Origin: Hypomesus transpacificus
Lineage: Eukaryota > Chordata > Actinopteri > Osmeriformes > Osmeridae
Assembly: GCF_021917145.1 (NCBI RefSeq)
Contig: NC_061061.1
Coordinates: 13,456,908 to 13,520,907 of the forward strand
Direction: 5' to 3'
Length of the DNA: 64,000 bases
This document shows positions 12,101 to 23,416 of the stretch, piece after piece. How positions within the stretch are numbered: position 1 is the stretch's first letter; the number at the start of each line of letters is the position of its first letter. The notes beneath the pieces were generated by a model. That model searched no databases. It was not told the origin of the DNA and saw only the letters and a program-made list of their open reading frames with translations. The position numbers and the translations under genes are program-made.

Positions 12101-13170
12101 TATTGATACAAAGACTAAGTGTACCTCCAAGAGAAAGATATATAGTGTATTACATTTGTCTCGGGGGCATACCTGGTTCATCTCCAGGGAGGTCTTTGGG
12201 CAGTGATAGCCCCACTGAACCCTCTTCCAACCCAGGCCCAACTTCTGATGGTTTCACCTGCAAGATTTCTCCAAGGATGATATTACAGAGAGGGAGGGGT
12301 AAGGGGTGCATTTCCAGGCTTTGGCCATCTTTGGTTAAATCTGGAGCTATTTGGGGCAAATATGCTGTCTGTGGTGGTTGAGCTTCAAGGGATGCCTTGT
12401 GAATGGACAACAAGGTGGGCCATGCCTTGGTTTGCAGATTATGGGTATTAAGGACCACCTCAGAATATGGTGGCATGGGGGAGGAGTCTCTTTCACTGAC
12501 ATTGGGTGGTGGTGGTGATGGTGGCGATGGTGGTGAAACAACAATTCCAAAGTCAGGCGTTGTTGGCTGCAGCGTGGAGGGGTAGAAAGGTTGCACGGTG
12601 GGCTCCATTTCTGTATCTGTCAATATTTTAGACATTTGTTTTGTGGCGGGTAATGGGAGTTGGGTTAGGGGAGCAGTGTCAGATAGATGTTCCAGTGGTT
12701 GCTGTTGTGTGTCAGGTGAGTTATGCATTGGGGTTGGTGGGATCTGTTCTGAGGGGGGTTCAGTAGGTAAATTAAAGGGCTGCCAGGGGAAAACAAAAAT
12801 CACTAATTATAGGTTGTTATTGGGAACTCGTTGAACACACAGAAACAAATACCAGACAGAAACAGGTGTTCAATATAAAATGTTACACTTTTTTCTCTTT
12901 CTTATTGAGGGCAAATTGAGGAAAAGCTTAAATGTGAAATACAATTAATACATCATTTGGAACAATATATTGTGTATTGAATAGTATAGTAAAAAAGGCA
13001 ATGGTTACCCTCCCCAATGGAGCAAAACAATATAGATTTAGCCTGTAGAAAGCAGTATAGGAAAGCTTCTGGGTTGATCTTACCGGATTAACATTCATCG
13101 ACAGCCTGTGCTTTACCAGGCAGTAGTCACCAGAGTTAATAATTTCCTCTTTCTCAACACAGGAGTCCAT
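9186..13170 (-). CDS. TMPRSS13-like type II transmembrane serine protease lacking LDLa/SRCR
   Basis: Ten coding exons on the minus strand (13170-13084, 12779-12173, 11698-11600, 11410-11276, 11141-10967, 10816-10638, 10365-10270, 9783-9641, 9497-9342, 9245-9186) join in frame to 578 residues. Residues 1 to about 243 are cytosolic and rich in Pro, Ser and Thr. About 245-267 is one hydrophobic membrane segment. A stem of only about 55 residues follows, with Cys pairs and N-glycosylation sites. The trypsin-like domain starts at the activation site Arg323-IVGG. The catalytic triad is His364 (TAAHC), Asp414 (DYDLGL) and Ser510 (GDSGGP). Asp504 should set cleavage after Lys or Arg. Closest remembered relatives are TMPRSS13 and TMPRSS4 ([23 protein letters not shown]). 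The LDL-receptor-A and scavenger domains of that family are absent, and the flanking introns are only 134 and 189 bases. A SINE lies in the intron after the long tail exon. Confidence 0.85.
11752..11938 (+). mobile_element. tRNA-derived SINE (5'-truncated copy)
   Basis: This copy lies in an intron of the TMPRSS13-like gene, opposite to its transcription. It runs from TGAGCGGTGAGGGAGTCGGG through a B-box-like GGATCGATTCCCCGCC and a middle part with TTGGGCAAGGCACTTCACCC. It ends in a tail, GATAAGAGTGTCTGCTAAAT, of a type common in teleost SINEs. It is nearly identical to the copy at 43800-44003 but lacks that copy's first bases. Imperfect ATGTACAC-like flanks may be the target duplication. Confidence 0.85.
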
Positions 13171-14816
13171 CACTGTAGCAACAAACGCCTTGCCTTCTTT
13201 TATTCCTCACAGCTTCTCTCTTCACCTATAAAACTACTCCTGTACCTGTACAAAATGTACAAAATGTTGCCATTTTGTCCATTTCATTATCTCGTTCCAT
13301 CATTCTCCAGTCTCCATCTTCTCTTATGACTCTAACTCGTATGAGTCTCTAATCTAATTCTTTCCTCTGCTGGGTTGTAGCATTCTGGCTGGTAATGGAT
13401 AGGTGTTTCAGTCATTGGGGATCATGAAATATGCATGGGTATTATAGTGAGCAGGGATCAGAGTTAAACAATATAGTAATGTATACTTCTTTGAGGCACA
13501 CTCATGTGTGGTACATAGGTGTATGTTCATACACAAAACAATATTGTCATCCAACACTGCATCCTCAAGGGTAGACCGAACGTTTTATCCAGTGATGTAG
13601 ATAGGCAAGACAGTGAGGTACTGAATTCTTACTGCTCAAACACATGCAAACTGCACTACCATGTTATACAATGCTTTTAATGTCTCCACAGCTGACGAAA
13701 AGCTCCATCCATTGAATTGTGACACAAACTAGGCTACATTAGTCAAATTTTCAAAAATGTTCAGATTTTTGAAACACTGTTTATTGGGCACTAGATTGTC
13801 AGCGTTTAGTATAGCATTTGTTACTTTGAAGTAGGCACCACTGTTAATGGCACAAAGGGCTTACTGGGCCTTAAAGGTGAGAACACACTGAAGCATTAAT
13901 GAGCGGTCGGAATCATGCCGAACCCTTCAGTCGGACAATTGCACGAACAACAGGAAAACGATATGTAACTGAACAAAAACAAGCTTTACAAAAGCACAAT
14001 CAAGCCAATGTTTTACAAAATAAAAAAACAAACAGCCTTTGCTTGACTTCCAGATAAGCAATAATAATTGGGCATGTCAAAGTATTTCATTAACTCCATA
14101 CATTTAATTGAAAATCTCCCACATAGTTTTTTACCTGACAGCATTTGGACCAGATATGGCTGAAAATGTAAAGTTTCGGAAAACTTTACATTTTCATCTG
14201 TGTCAACTACATTAATTAATAATTAAATATTTTCCTTCCCTGAATGTAAAGTTGCCAGGTATTTGTGTGTATTATGTGTGTACATTACACTGATGTGTAT
14301 GCACTGAAAGCATCTGCACTCACTCATGTGGGATTAGGGTTGAGCTTACAGGATTAGAATGTTCCACTAACTGTTCAGGTTCTATAAAAAGATTCACTGT
14401 AGGAGACAAAGTCAACACACGTCTGCATTGAGGAACACTCTGAGATTCATAAAGCAACTGGGAAGACTTTCCCCATCGAAGCTGTAAGGCATCCAAAACT
14501 GGAGGTAAGGCACAGGCATGTAGGATGACGGCAAAAGATATGGAGTCATAAGTAAAATGTGTTGGTATAAAAGGTGAGACTTTGTAAAAAGTAGTTTATG
14601 TTGTTGGATTTTTCTTTTTGTTTGTGTTGATTCCAACAGAGGAATATTGTCTCGCCTCTACACTTGTTCTTCCTTTAATAAAGTTGTTATGCAAAGTTAA
14701 TATATCATTAAACTTTTAATAGTTGCAATCAGTTTGCAAAAAATATAAGAAAAATAAGCCCACTGAGAGGTTACTTGTACGTTATGTTCACATCTATTAT
14801 CCACTCTGTAATAGTC
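13171..14816. other. Intergenic between two divergent genes
   Basis: Upstream flank of both the protease gene (to the left) and irgq (to the right), so promoters of both should lie here. No TATA box or CpG island is convincing. A TAATAG just before the irgq ATG could be an acceptor joined to an untranslated exon further left, for example near 14400-14500. This is not proven. Confidence 0.4.
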
Positions 14817-15956
14817 ATGGCAGACGTTCTGAAAGGCTTGAATCTCCTTGAGACCTTCAAAGAGACCATGGAAAACAACAAGCTGTCAGATGTGAAAGAT
14901 GCTGTGGAGGACCTCCTAATCAGCAGGGTCAACCTAGCCATTGTTGGGGACCGGGGAGTTGAGAAGGCAGCCTTCCTTAATGCCCTCCGCGGTCTGGGCT
15001 CCCAGGATGAGGGGGCTGCTCTGTCTTCATCCCCCACCCCCCCAGAAGAGCTAGCTGTCTACCCCAACCCAAAACACCCAGACTTCCGCTTGTGGGATCT
15101 GCCGCCTGTCCCCTCCGCTGCACCCTTTGACCCCATTGTTTACATGGACCAGTTCAAGTTCCTGCGCTACAATGCTGTGATCATGGCATTCACTCAGAGG
15201 CTGCAGCCCAACAGTGTAGCGGTGTTCAACAATGCTCGCTCACTGCAGAGGGAGACAGTGTATTTCACCTTGCTGGCCTCAGAGGGGGATACAGAAAAGT
15301 GTCTAGAGGAAAGGAGAAAGACCAGTCTAGAGGTGTTAAAAGCAGAGGGGGTGGCCTTGCCCAAGGTCTACCTGGTTAGACCCTGGACCCTAGACAAGCT
15401 AGATTTTCCTGTCTTACTGGCGGACATGGGGGGAGACCTGCCTGAGATCAGGGCCCAGGCCCTCCTCCTTGCCCTGCCAACCCTCACCCTCACCCTGGTT
15501 TCCCAAAAGAGGGATGCTTTCAAGGCCCTGGTGTGGGCAGCTGCCTCTCTCTCAGGTGGTGTGTCTGCCATTCCCGTGCCCCTGGTGGCATCCATGTTGG
15601 ACGCCAGCATGGCAGTGAGGATTTTGACAAAGGCCCGGGCCTCACTCTGTCTTGATGATGAATCCATTGAGCGGTTGGCCCAACAAAGGAGTATGGAACC
15701 TGCCAAACTCAAGGCTTTGCGGACTTGTAACCTGTCAGTTGAGGTTGTCAAAGGTGAGGTGAAAAAGCGCCTGGCAGCAGCAGAGAAGGAATTGACTTTG
15801 GGTGGCTCTGTGCTCGTAGAGATGGCAATGCCCAGACATGCCCGCTCTGCCAGCCGTTCCTTCACCACCATGCTGCAGGCTCTCAATGGGGCTATTGAGG
15901 AGATGGGGGCCGACGCTGAGAAGATAGTTGCTGCTGCCATTAGCGAGGGAAAATGA
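14817..15956 (+). CDS. irgq: Immunity-related GTPase Q-like quasi-GTPase
   Basis: One exon codes for 379 residues from ATGGCAGAC at 14817. In-frame sequence upstream of this ATG is AT-rich and unlike a protein, so this start was preferred. The IRG-type fold is suggested by RVNLAIVGDRGVEKAAFLNA at about residues 37-56, by the DLPP position of the switch II motif, and by a helical C-terminal half. The P-loop is VGDRGVEKA, without the GKS/T that binds phosphate. The G3 region reads WDLPPVPS instead of DxxG, and the G4 position reads LVRPWT instead of a TKxD-type motif, so nucleotide binding is doubtful. Human IRGQ is likewise a degenerate member and has been linked to autophagy of misfolded MHC class I. 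In human it lies near ETHE1, as here. The same role in fish is an inference. Confidence 0.88.
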   Translation: MADVLKGLNLLETFKETMENNKLSDVKDAVEDLLISRVNLAIVGDRGVEKAAFLNALRGLGSQDEGAALSSSPTPPEELAVYPNPKHPDFRLWDLPPVPSAAPFDPIVYMDQFKFLRYNAVIMAFTQRLQPNSVAVFNNARSLQRETVYFTLLASEGDTEKCLEERRKTSLEVLKAEGVALPKVYLVRPWTLDKLDFPVLLADMGGDLPEIRAQALLLALPTLTLTLVSQKRDAFKALVWAAASLSGGVSAIPVPLVASMLDASMAVRILTKARASLCLDDESIERLAQQRSMEPAKLKALRTCNLSVEVVKGEVKKRLAAAEKELTLGGSVLVEMAMPRHARSASRSFTTMLQALNGAIEEMGADAEKIVAAAISEGK

Positions 15957-16590
15957 GAGAGTTGAAAGACCACCTCTTTGTAATCAAGTTTATTGCATGT
16001 GCAAACTTAAACCATTGAGGCAAATTAACAGGGATTTCATATTCCAGAGATGTTTCTATATTGGAATGTGTGGTATGATTAAATACAACAATTATTGTTG
16101 TATACTTGCAATTAAAAATGCAATTGCTTTGTGTATACCAGCTCAAATAACATTCAACGTATTAACTGAAATACTGTAATTTCTCTTTTTGATTCAGCTG
16201 TGCATTGTTGCATTATGTACAGTATGTAACATGTAAAGGTCGGTTGGAATATTTGATTGTGTTAAATCAGTGCTGTAACACTTGATAAACCAAGTGCTTG
16301 AGAGTAGAGGACATTAATAAGATTGCTTCATTATGTCCTTGTAAAGCAGTAGGCCTGCAGTTGATCAAAGCAACAGAGCAACTCTGCGTATGGCACAATG
16401 TCTACAAACACAGGTACAGCCACCACAAGTGCTACAAAGGTGTTGCTACCAAAAGAATGAAGATAAGGAATGGAATATATAAGGAAGAGGTTTCACCATC
16501 TCATCTTTTTGATGTGCTATATTTGTACATATTTTAATCCAGGCATGTCTCCTTTATGATTTATACTTTATTTATCTTCGCATGGAATTG

Positions 16591-16596
16591 AATAAA
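16591..16596 (+). other. Candidate irgq polyadenylation signal
   Basis: A canonical AATAAA about 635 bases after the irgq stop, in AT-rich sequence typical of a 3' untranslated region. A second AATAAA follows about 30 bases later. Use of either is not shown. Confidence 0.35.
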
Positions 16597-18364
16597 AATG
16601 ACTGGCGGTTTAGAGTTGTTTCAAATAAAAGAAAAAGCAAACAAACAACATCAGAGATCTTATTGTAATTAAATAGCAATTGTCCTTATTAACTTTTCTT
16701 ACTTGTAGATATATTGCAGAATTCTCAATCTTAATTATTGCATCAATGAAATAGAAAATCATCACAATAATGATTAAGATCACTTAAACGGAAAGTGTCC
16801 ACATTTTCTTTACAACACATTGTGACAAAAGATTAGATGCATCATAAATATTCCTCTCTATTTTCATAACAAGTTTATTAAAACAGCAAAAAACATGAGC
16901 CACTGAAGAGAGTGAACTGGGTTATTGACAGTATGTCTATGCAAGATGTCATTAACAGTCATGATCTCTGACATGTAACATTTCAATTATTGTCATTTTA
17001 TCCTGGCAGTGTTGAGATCATCAGAATGCCCATGTCACCCAAAAATGTAGGCCTATTTGATTTATTTGACAATATGTCTGAACCACTGCCGTATTACTGT
17101 TTACTGTAGTGTTGTACAAATGGCTGACAGCATAATAATTACATGCAGGGTATTTACATACAGTATTCATATGGGGTCCCTTTACCCATTGATTTGTAGC
17201 TTATAAATATTAACATTAGACAACCATTATCGAGTTAGCCATTAGTTTCACATCAGATAAGTAAAATCAAATGTCTTTGAATAGCACAACCAAATGTTAC
17301 TTTGTGTTTTTCAAAACCTATGATGGCACCCAAAAAGAAAAAGAAAAAACATGAACTTCACAACTCACAACCTTCTTAGAACACTCAGCTAAAAGTGATA
17401 CTCCCAATGATCCGTTTCTTATGATCTATCAGCACTGTTTAAATACATACAAACATTGTCTCAAAGAGATGCGCTTTGGCCGGTTGAACAATGGAGAAGT
17501 TTATTGCAAGAGAATAAAAAACGAAATATGGGCAAAGGTCAACATTAAATCACAACTGCTAATGGCTATTTTCCCCAGAGTAAAACAATGCAGTCAGTGT
17601 CTTAATGTAAATGATGGAGAGATTAGCAGGAATACTCAAATTGTGCACAAGTATAACAGAGACCACTACTTGACAGTTGCTACGTAATGCTTGTGCTTCC
17701 ACCATCCTCTAAACAGTACCAGACATATATTATATGACAATTCCCTTGAATTTCAACAATATAGTGCTGATTCACAGCACATTATATAATTGAAAACAGA
17801 TCACAGAGATGAATGCTTCAACTGGATAATGTCGTTCTTGAACCAACCTTAATATACTTATTTTAACATGTCTTCAAATATGAATGTGACAGAATCTTGG
17901 TCAGGAGGAGAGAAGGGTCTTCCTCCAACAACAAGATTTTCAAAATAAAAATAAGAAAAGACCAAATCCCATTCCCTGACACTTCGACTGGCAGCGGACA
18001 CAGAAGAGTAGAACTGACACCTGGAAAGGTATGTTATTGTACTACAAGGAGTTTAGTTAAGGTGTAACTCGGACTGAGGGAGATACAGAGGGGAGAATGT
18101 TTCTGCTGTATCCAACACTTAATGGCCACATAACTGTGTTGAATGTGAAATGTGCAATAATGTGAAAATGGAGAGAGAAACCTGCAACTGGTCGGGACTT
18201 GTGAGGCCATGTGGTGTTACAGCTGGGAGACAGGTACTGTGATATCAAAGAGCTTTTTACATTGTCCACTGGGCTGTGCTCTGGTCCAGCAAGTACCAGC
18301 AGATCCAGATAGAGAGGTATGACTGGGGTGGCCCTTGCAGAACTGGGTGGAGCTGAATTTTGGA

Positions 18365-18391
18365 GGGGGGGGGGGGGGGGGGGGGGGGGGG
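18365..18391. repeat. 27-base G homopolymer
   Basis: An uninterrupted G run, followed after C by four more G, and by a second run of ten G at 18461-18470. It lies just downstream of the mag stop codon, so the mag transcript would carry long C runs. Run length is likely to be unreliable in an assembly. Confidence 0.9.
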
Positions 18392-18536
18392 CGGGGTACA
18401 GTAAGATATTAACAATCTTTGAATACAATTGTTATCCAGAGTGGAGGAAGACACAGTTAAGGGGGGGGGGAGAAGAAAGGGGCACATGACTGCCACTGTG
18501 TCCCATCAAGCCGAGGTATCAGGGAAGGATCGCGAT

Positions 18537-21500
18537 TCATTTGGCCTTAATCTCAGTATAGTCGCTGCCATCATCATCCCTCCCTGAAGCCACTTCCCTA
18601 GATCGCCCCCCAATAAACTCGAGGGCAGCGTAGTTCAATTCTGTCCTCTCCAGGTCTGCAAGAGAGCCCACATGTTGATAATCCCCCTCTTCTCCCTGCG
18701 GACCGAAGAAAAGAAACAAGATCACCATTTGGGTGTCACCAAACCCACCTCACACACATGAATGACGACATGATCCACTTTTTAGAGAAGAGCGTTAGTC
18801 TTTTTTGGTCAGCACAGGCACTGACAAGGACAATGAGGCATTTTAATATTTCAGGTTAGCAAAGATGCAGCCATGCATCAGCAATTTTGGAAATGATGGG
18901 GTCATACATAACAAAGAGGCTGTTGCACGGAAGATGCAAATCTTTTGCTTACATTTTGTGTATTTTTTAAGAAAGGGGGGTTTGGGGACCTTACCGTGCT
19001 CTCCTCTAGAATGGAGTTAAACTTTGAGCCCAGCAGCTCAGTCTTAAGCTGTGCAAGAGTTAGGGAAGAAAAACAGAGACAGAAAAATGCAGAGAAGCAA
19101 TGAAAGCAGGAGAAAACAGTGTTTTGTATAGGCATTTGTTGCGGCCATTTGATTGGTAGTAGGAAAGAAAGGCTGTAGGATTACTGAGGATCTACAATTC
19201 CAGAGGTCATGTATCAATTGATGAGCACTTAAAAGCACTTGAAAGCACTTGAAAGGCACAATAGGGAAAATGTGGGAGGCCATGCTATCAGCAGCAGTCT
19301 GAAAAGGACCATCCTACCGATTCTTCTCACAGTCAACATCATAACCATCATCATCATCATCAACATGTCTCACCACTTTCTTCCTCAGACTGTGTTTGTC
19401 CTTCTTGACTGCGCTGTAGAACAATGCTGGGTTCTCCAGATTAGAGACCAGGTTCTGCCCAGGGTTGCCATTCTCTCTGGGGGACGGAGTCACATAATCA
19501 AACTTGACCTCACTACATCTAACGCTAGGCTACACTCCAAGCCTGGGCATCCATTTTGAAACAAGAGCAGTGGATCAAATTGATTAATTTCCAGGCCAGC
19601 TGTGGTTGGGGTCGACGGATGATTGTGGAATGGGTTTAGTTGCTGCGCTGACACCCATCATCAACATGACTTGCTGTGGACAAGTTGTTTGTTGTTTTGA
19701 TCCAGAATCTGAAGCCCCTGTAGGCTTCCTGGGTTTAGCATAGCAGGTCAAGGATAAAAGTGCCAAAGCAGTGCCAAAGCAGTGCCAAAGCAGGGTACTG
19801 TGCCTGTTAACCACAGCAATAGTTAGTCTGGCTTGCAAACCTACTCTCCAAGACAGCCAATGCTCAGGAGTATTGACATTTTTTTTATTAATTTTTAGCC
19901 AAAATTCATTAATTAATTATGACAGGTTTTTGAAATGGATGGCAAGGCTTTAGAATTTCCATGTCAAGAGGAAAATGACTACTTTTGACTGATGTGGTTT
20001 TGCCTTCTCCCCTAGTTAGTCTGGGATACTCACTTTTTGTTGTTGTGGCCCACGTATCTTACTGCTGCAATGATGAAGGCTATGACTGCAACTCCCCCGA
20101 TGGTGCCTACTATCACAGCCATCATGTACTTCTCTGGAATGAGACATGAAAAAATAACTATTGTTACTAATAGTTACTGTTACAGTGGCTGCAAATTAAC
20201 ACATATTCTAGTTCTGCCACATTGTATATTGTATTTATTGTTTTGGTAGTTCACCATTTATATTCAGGCTGGTAATAGTCTGTATTTAATGTTGGATTAG
20301 CTAAATCCTGTATTCATACACTTTATTTGTGTCTTTCAGTTTGTCCCAGCAATACATCCAAACCGGTGTGATGACTTACTCTCTTGCTGCAACTCTAGAT
20401 GAACACTCTCTGTCCCGTACATGTTGGTGATGCTACAATGCACATTGGGACCGCCGTTGCCAGCCCGCTCTCCTTTCTCCCGTAACTTGATCATGCCCGT
20501 GGACGTGTGTCCATCCGTGTGCATGTAGTAGTTATAGCGTTTATCTGTCTCATTGATGGTGATGTTGACGTCGGGCAGGTAGAACTCAATAGTCGGTTCA
20601 GGATTGCCGGTTGCCATGCAAACACACTGAACACCCTCTCTCACCACAGTGCACTTGGACTCCTCCAGGAGCACAGGGGCGTCTAGAACCAAAGGGCAAG
20701 ACTGACATATCTTATCACATAAAAGGGTGTGGCATGGTGATGAATGGTGTCTACTCTACTGTCCTGTTCTAGATGATACATTTATGACGTATCATGGTAT
20801 AGGATATCATTCACAGTGACATAATATAATTTGGATTGAGACAGTTAGTGTTTACACTCACACTCGACAGTTATGTTGAGGGAGCTGCTGGCCCTGCCGT
20901 GCTCGTTTTCAGCCAGGCAGCGATACAGTCCGGCCCCCTGGGGGTTGATCTCCAGCAGCTCCAGGACCGACAGCTCCTCAGCTGTGATGGTTCCTATCAG
21001 CTCCCCATCCTTCAGCCATGTGAGCGTAGGGGCCGGGCTTCCCTGCGTGCTGCAGTGGAGGAACACCGCGGAGCCCTCCTGCACAGTCAGGGAACTGTTC
21101 ACCAAGGGCTCTCGAGGCGGGTCTTTAAAAGGGAAGGAGAACAAAATAATTATATATTAGAAAACACAGAGGTGGAAAAGAGAGAGATAGAGATTAAAGA
21201 ACTGAATCATGGAGGAATATGGAGGAGAATGATACCGTTGAGCGGAATGAAAAGGACAAGGACTTGAAGTCCTTACTTTGACAGGATTTAAAAATCAAAT
21301 GAAAAATCGAAGCATGGCCCTCTCTTTTTGCCTGCACTCACACTTAATGGTCAGGTACATTGAGGTGTTCATGGCCCCATAGCCATTGTTGCCCACACAG
21401 GTGTAAATGCCCTCCTGAGCAGGGGTCAGGTCGTCGAGGGACAGAGAGACATTGGAGGCTGTTTCCCAAAGCACTTCCTCGTCCCCAAACAGCCAAGAGA

Positions 21501-23386
21501 TCCTGGGAGGAGGGTTGCTGTCCACCTCGCAGTGCAGCGTCACCGAACTTCCCTCCATAACCTCCGTGGAAACATTCACCCACACCGACCGAGGAGGGTC
21601 TGGGGACGAGGACAGAATGAGCGGATGGGGGATTTCCATTCGTGAATATAAGAAATCCACATCACTCAGTCACTTATGTCTATGTACATACAGTATATTC
21701 ATGAAGTGCTTTAAGTGACTTACACTTGACGTCGAGAGAAATGAGCTTCTCATACGACAGCGTGGTGTTAGGGTAGTAGACTCTACATCCCAGCAACTGT
21801 CCATTGTGCATGGGCCCTGGGGTGAATGTGAGGGTGTTGGACATCACGGCAGTGTTGCTCTCCTCCAGGTAGTCAGATGTAAACTCTGGGTCAGGCAGAT
21901 AGTCGGTGTACATCCACTGGATCTCTGGGGTCATTTCTGGACAGTTATCTGGAGCATAGCAGGTGAGCTCCAGGCTCTCATCACTGACGATCTCCTCAGG
22001 GACATCAATGGTGGGGTGTTCTGAAGGGGTAGATAGAGGTGATGTGGATGAAAAACATTGTTGAGAAGAATGACTTCTGATATTAAGCAATTTACTGTTT
22101 GATTTTAAATTCTATTAAAGGTGTATGTATGTCGATGGAAATGGAAAGAAAGTATCAGTCTATCTCCCATAAGTGGCAAATGTATTTTTGACACAGCATG
22201 GGCACATAAACACTATGTTTTGTAATGTAAAAATACTGAACTTGTAATGCAGTTATCAGTCGTCTTACCCAGCACCTTGAGCTCAGAGAAGTCTGGGTAG
22301 GTGTACATGTTGGCGCCCCCTAGGTCAGCACGAAAGTAGTACCTCCCAGAATGCTCTGTGCCAATATTGCTGATGAGCAGAGTGCAGTTCCTGTGGGTGA
22401 GGTCACCCAGAAGCTTGGTCCGTCCCTTATAGCTCTCGTGCACCACATCTGTGCGTGATTTAAACACCACAGGAGGGAAGAGCTGTGGGTAGGGCTGGCC
22501 GAAGTACCAGATACCGTGGATACCACGGTACAGCCTGATTCCTGGGGGGTACATGAACGTGCACGGGATGACCACACAAGAGTTGGTCATGGCCGAGATG
22601 TCTCGAGGTACCCATACATTCCACTGGGCACTGGCGTCTAACATGGAGAGAGAGAAGGACGGAAATTAATTAGATGCATACTGTTGAAGCATTGAAATCA
22701 TGTAAAGCAAGTAGCTTTCTAGTGTCAATGAAATCACTCAAAAAATCAAAACCATGTCCTCAGGTTCATTATTAAAGTGGACCTGTAATGTGCTGGAAAT
22801 ACGTGATATACGTACATGATATGTAATGAGCACGCACTAAAAGAATAGAGAGAACAGTAGAGGCCATCCAAGGGTGAGTACTAAAGAGGAAGATAGTGAG
22901 TGGATGAACCCACAGAGGAAGCATATGTTCACCACTGCAGAAGGGGCACTTCTGTCTGAATGAGCGCCACAAGGTTCAGCCAGAATGGAGGATGATTAGC
23001 CCTGGCACAACAGTTCAGATGCTGGGCATTTAATGAGTGCCCTTAGCTATCTTGTGAATCACATCATAATGAAGCTTACATGGCAGACATATTTTAGAGT
23101 TGGGTGCAAAAAAAAGAAAAGATAAATGTGTAAAATTGTAAATTGTGTCCCCAAATAAAAAAGATGTATGTCACAAATATTTTCTCATGCAGTATTTTTA
23201 TTGTGCTAGTTAGTAAAAACTCTCCACTCAATATACTTATTTAAGACATTTTACCAAAAGTAATGTTGTTAATGATTCATTGTGATGAGTCAGTGTAATA
23301 AAACGTGAATAAAAGGAGAATAAGATTGTGATCATGTTACCTTTGATGATTAGCAACAGTGGCAACAGCAGCTCCAAACACCACAT
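18537..23386 (-). CDS. mag: Myelin-associated glycoprotein (siglec-4)
   Basis: Ten coding exons on the minus strand (23386-23341, 22637-22269, 22020-21724, 21599-21342, 21122-20862, 20682-20380, 20133-20034, 19476-19374, 19048-18995, 18695-18537) join in frame to 649 residues, against 626 for human L-MAG. A 16-residue signal peptide is followed by one V-set and four C2-type immunoglobulin domains, each with its own phase-1 exon, then a membrane segment near 515-536 and a cytoplasmic tail. MAG sits on myelin membranes facing axons and binds sialylated gangliosides. The sialic-acid arginine falls at Arg118 in YYFRADLGG, the same number as in human. The tail holds ITIM-like LNYAAL (Tyr619) and SDYTEI (Tyr643). 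An acceptor at 23416 shows that an untranslated exon lies upstream. CD22 was considered, but the V domain and tail fit MAG. Confidence 0.93.
19760..19792. repeat. Short tandem repeat, period 11
   Basis: Three copies of GTGCCAAAGCA in a mag intron. No function is apparent. Confidence 0.7.
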
Positions 23387-23416
23387 GGTATCTGCTTAAT
23401 CTTGGACTACAGACCT

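Larger units (their letters stand above)
15957..18536. other. Convergent 3' flanks of irgq and mag
   Basis: The two genes point toward each other here, so most of this is probably 3' untranslated sequence and spacer. It is AT-rich with no supported frame. A reverse AATAAA (TTTATT at 17500-17505) could end mag transcripts. The G runs near 18365 and 18461 lie close to the mag stop codon. Confidence 0.45.

Noticed and set aside
12403-12834. Plus-strand glycine/valine-rich frames
   Set aside because: Shadows of the proline-rich tail exon of the protease gene on the other strand.
9186-13170. Hepsin (hpn) as the identity of the protease, because HPN lies near SCN1B in human
   Set aside because: The catalytic domain fits TMPRSS13/TMPRSS4 better, and hepsin lacks such a long cytosolic tail and has an SRCR domain.
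18057-18496. Proline-rich minus-strand frames downstream of mag
   Set aside because: They span the G homopolymers and lie in the mag 3' untranslated region; no domain.
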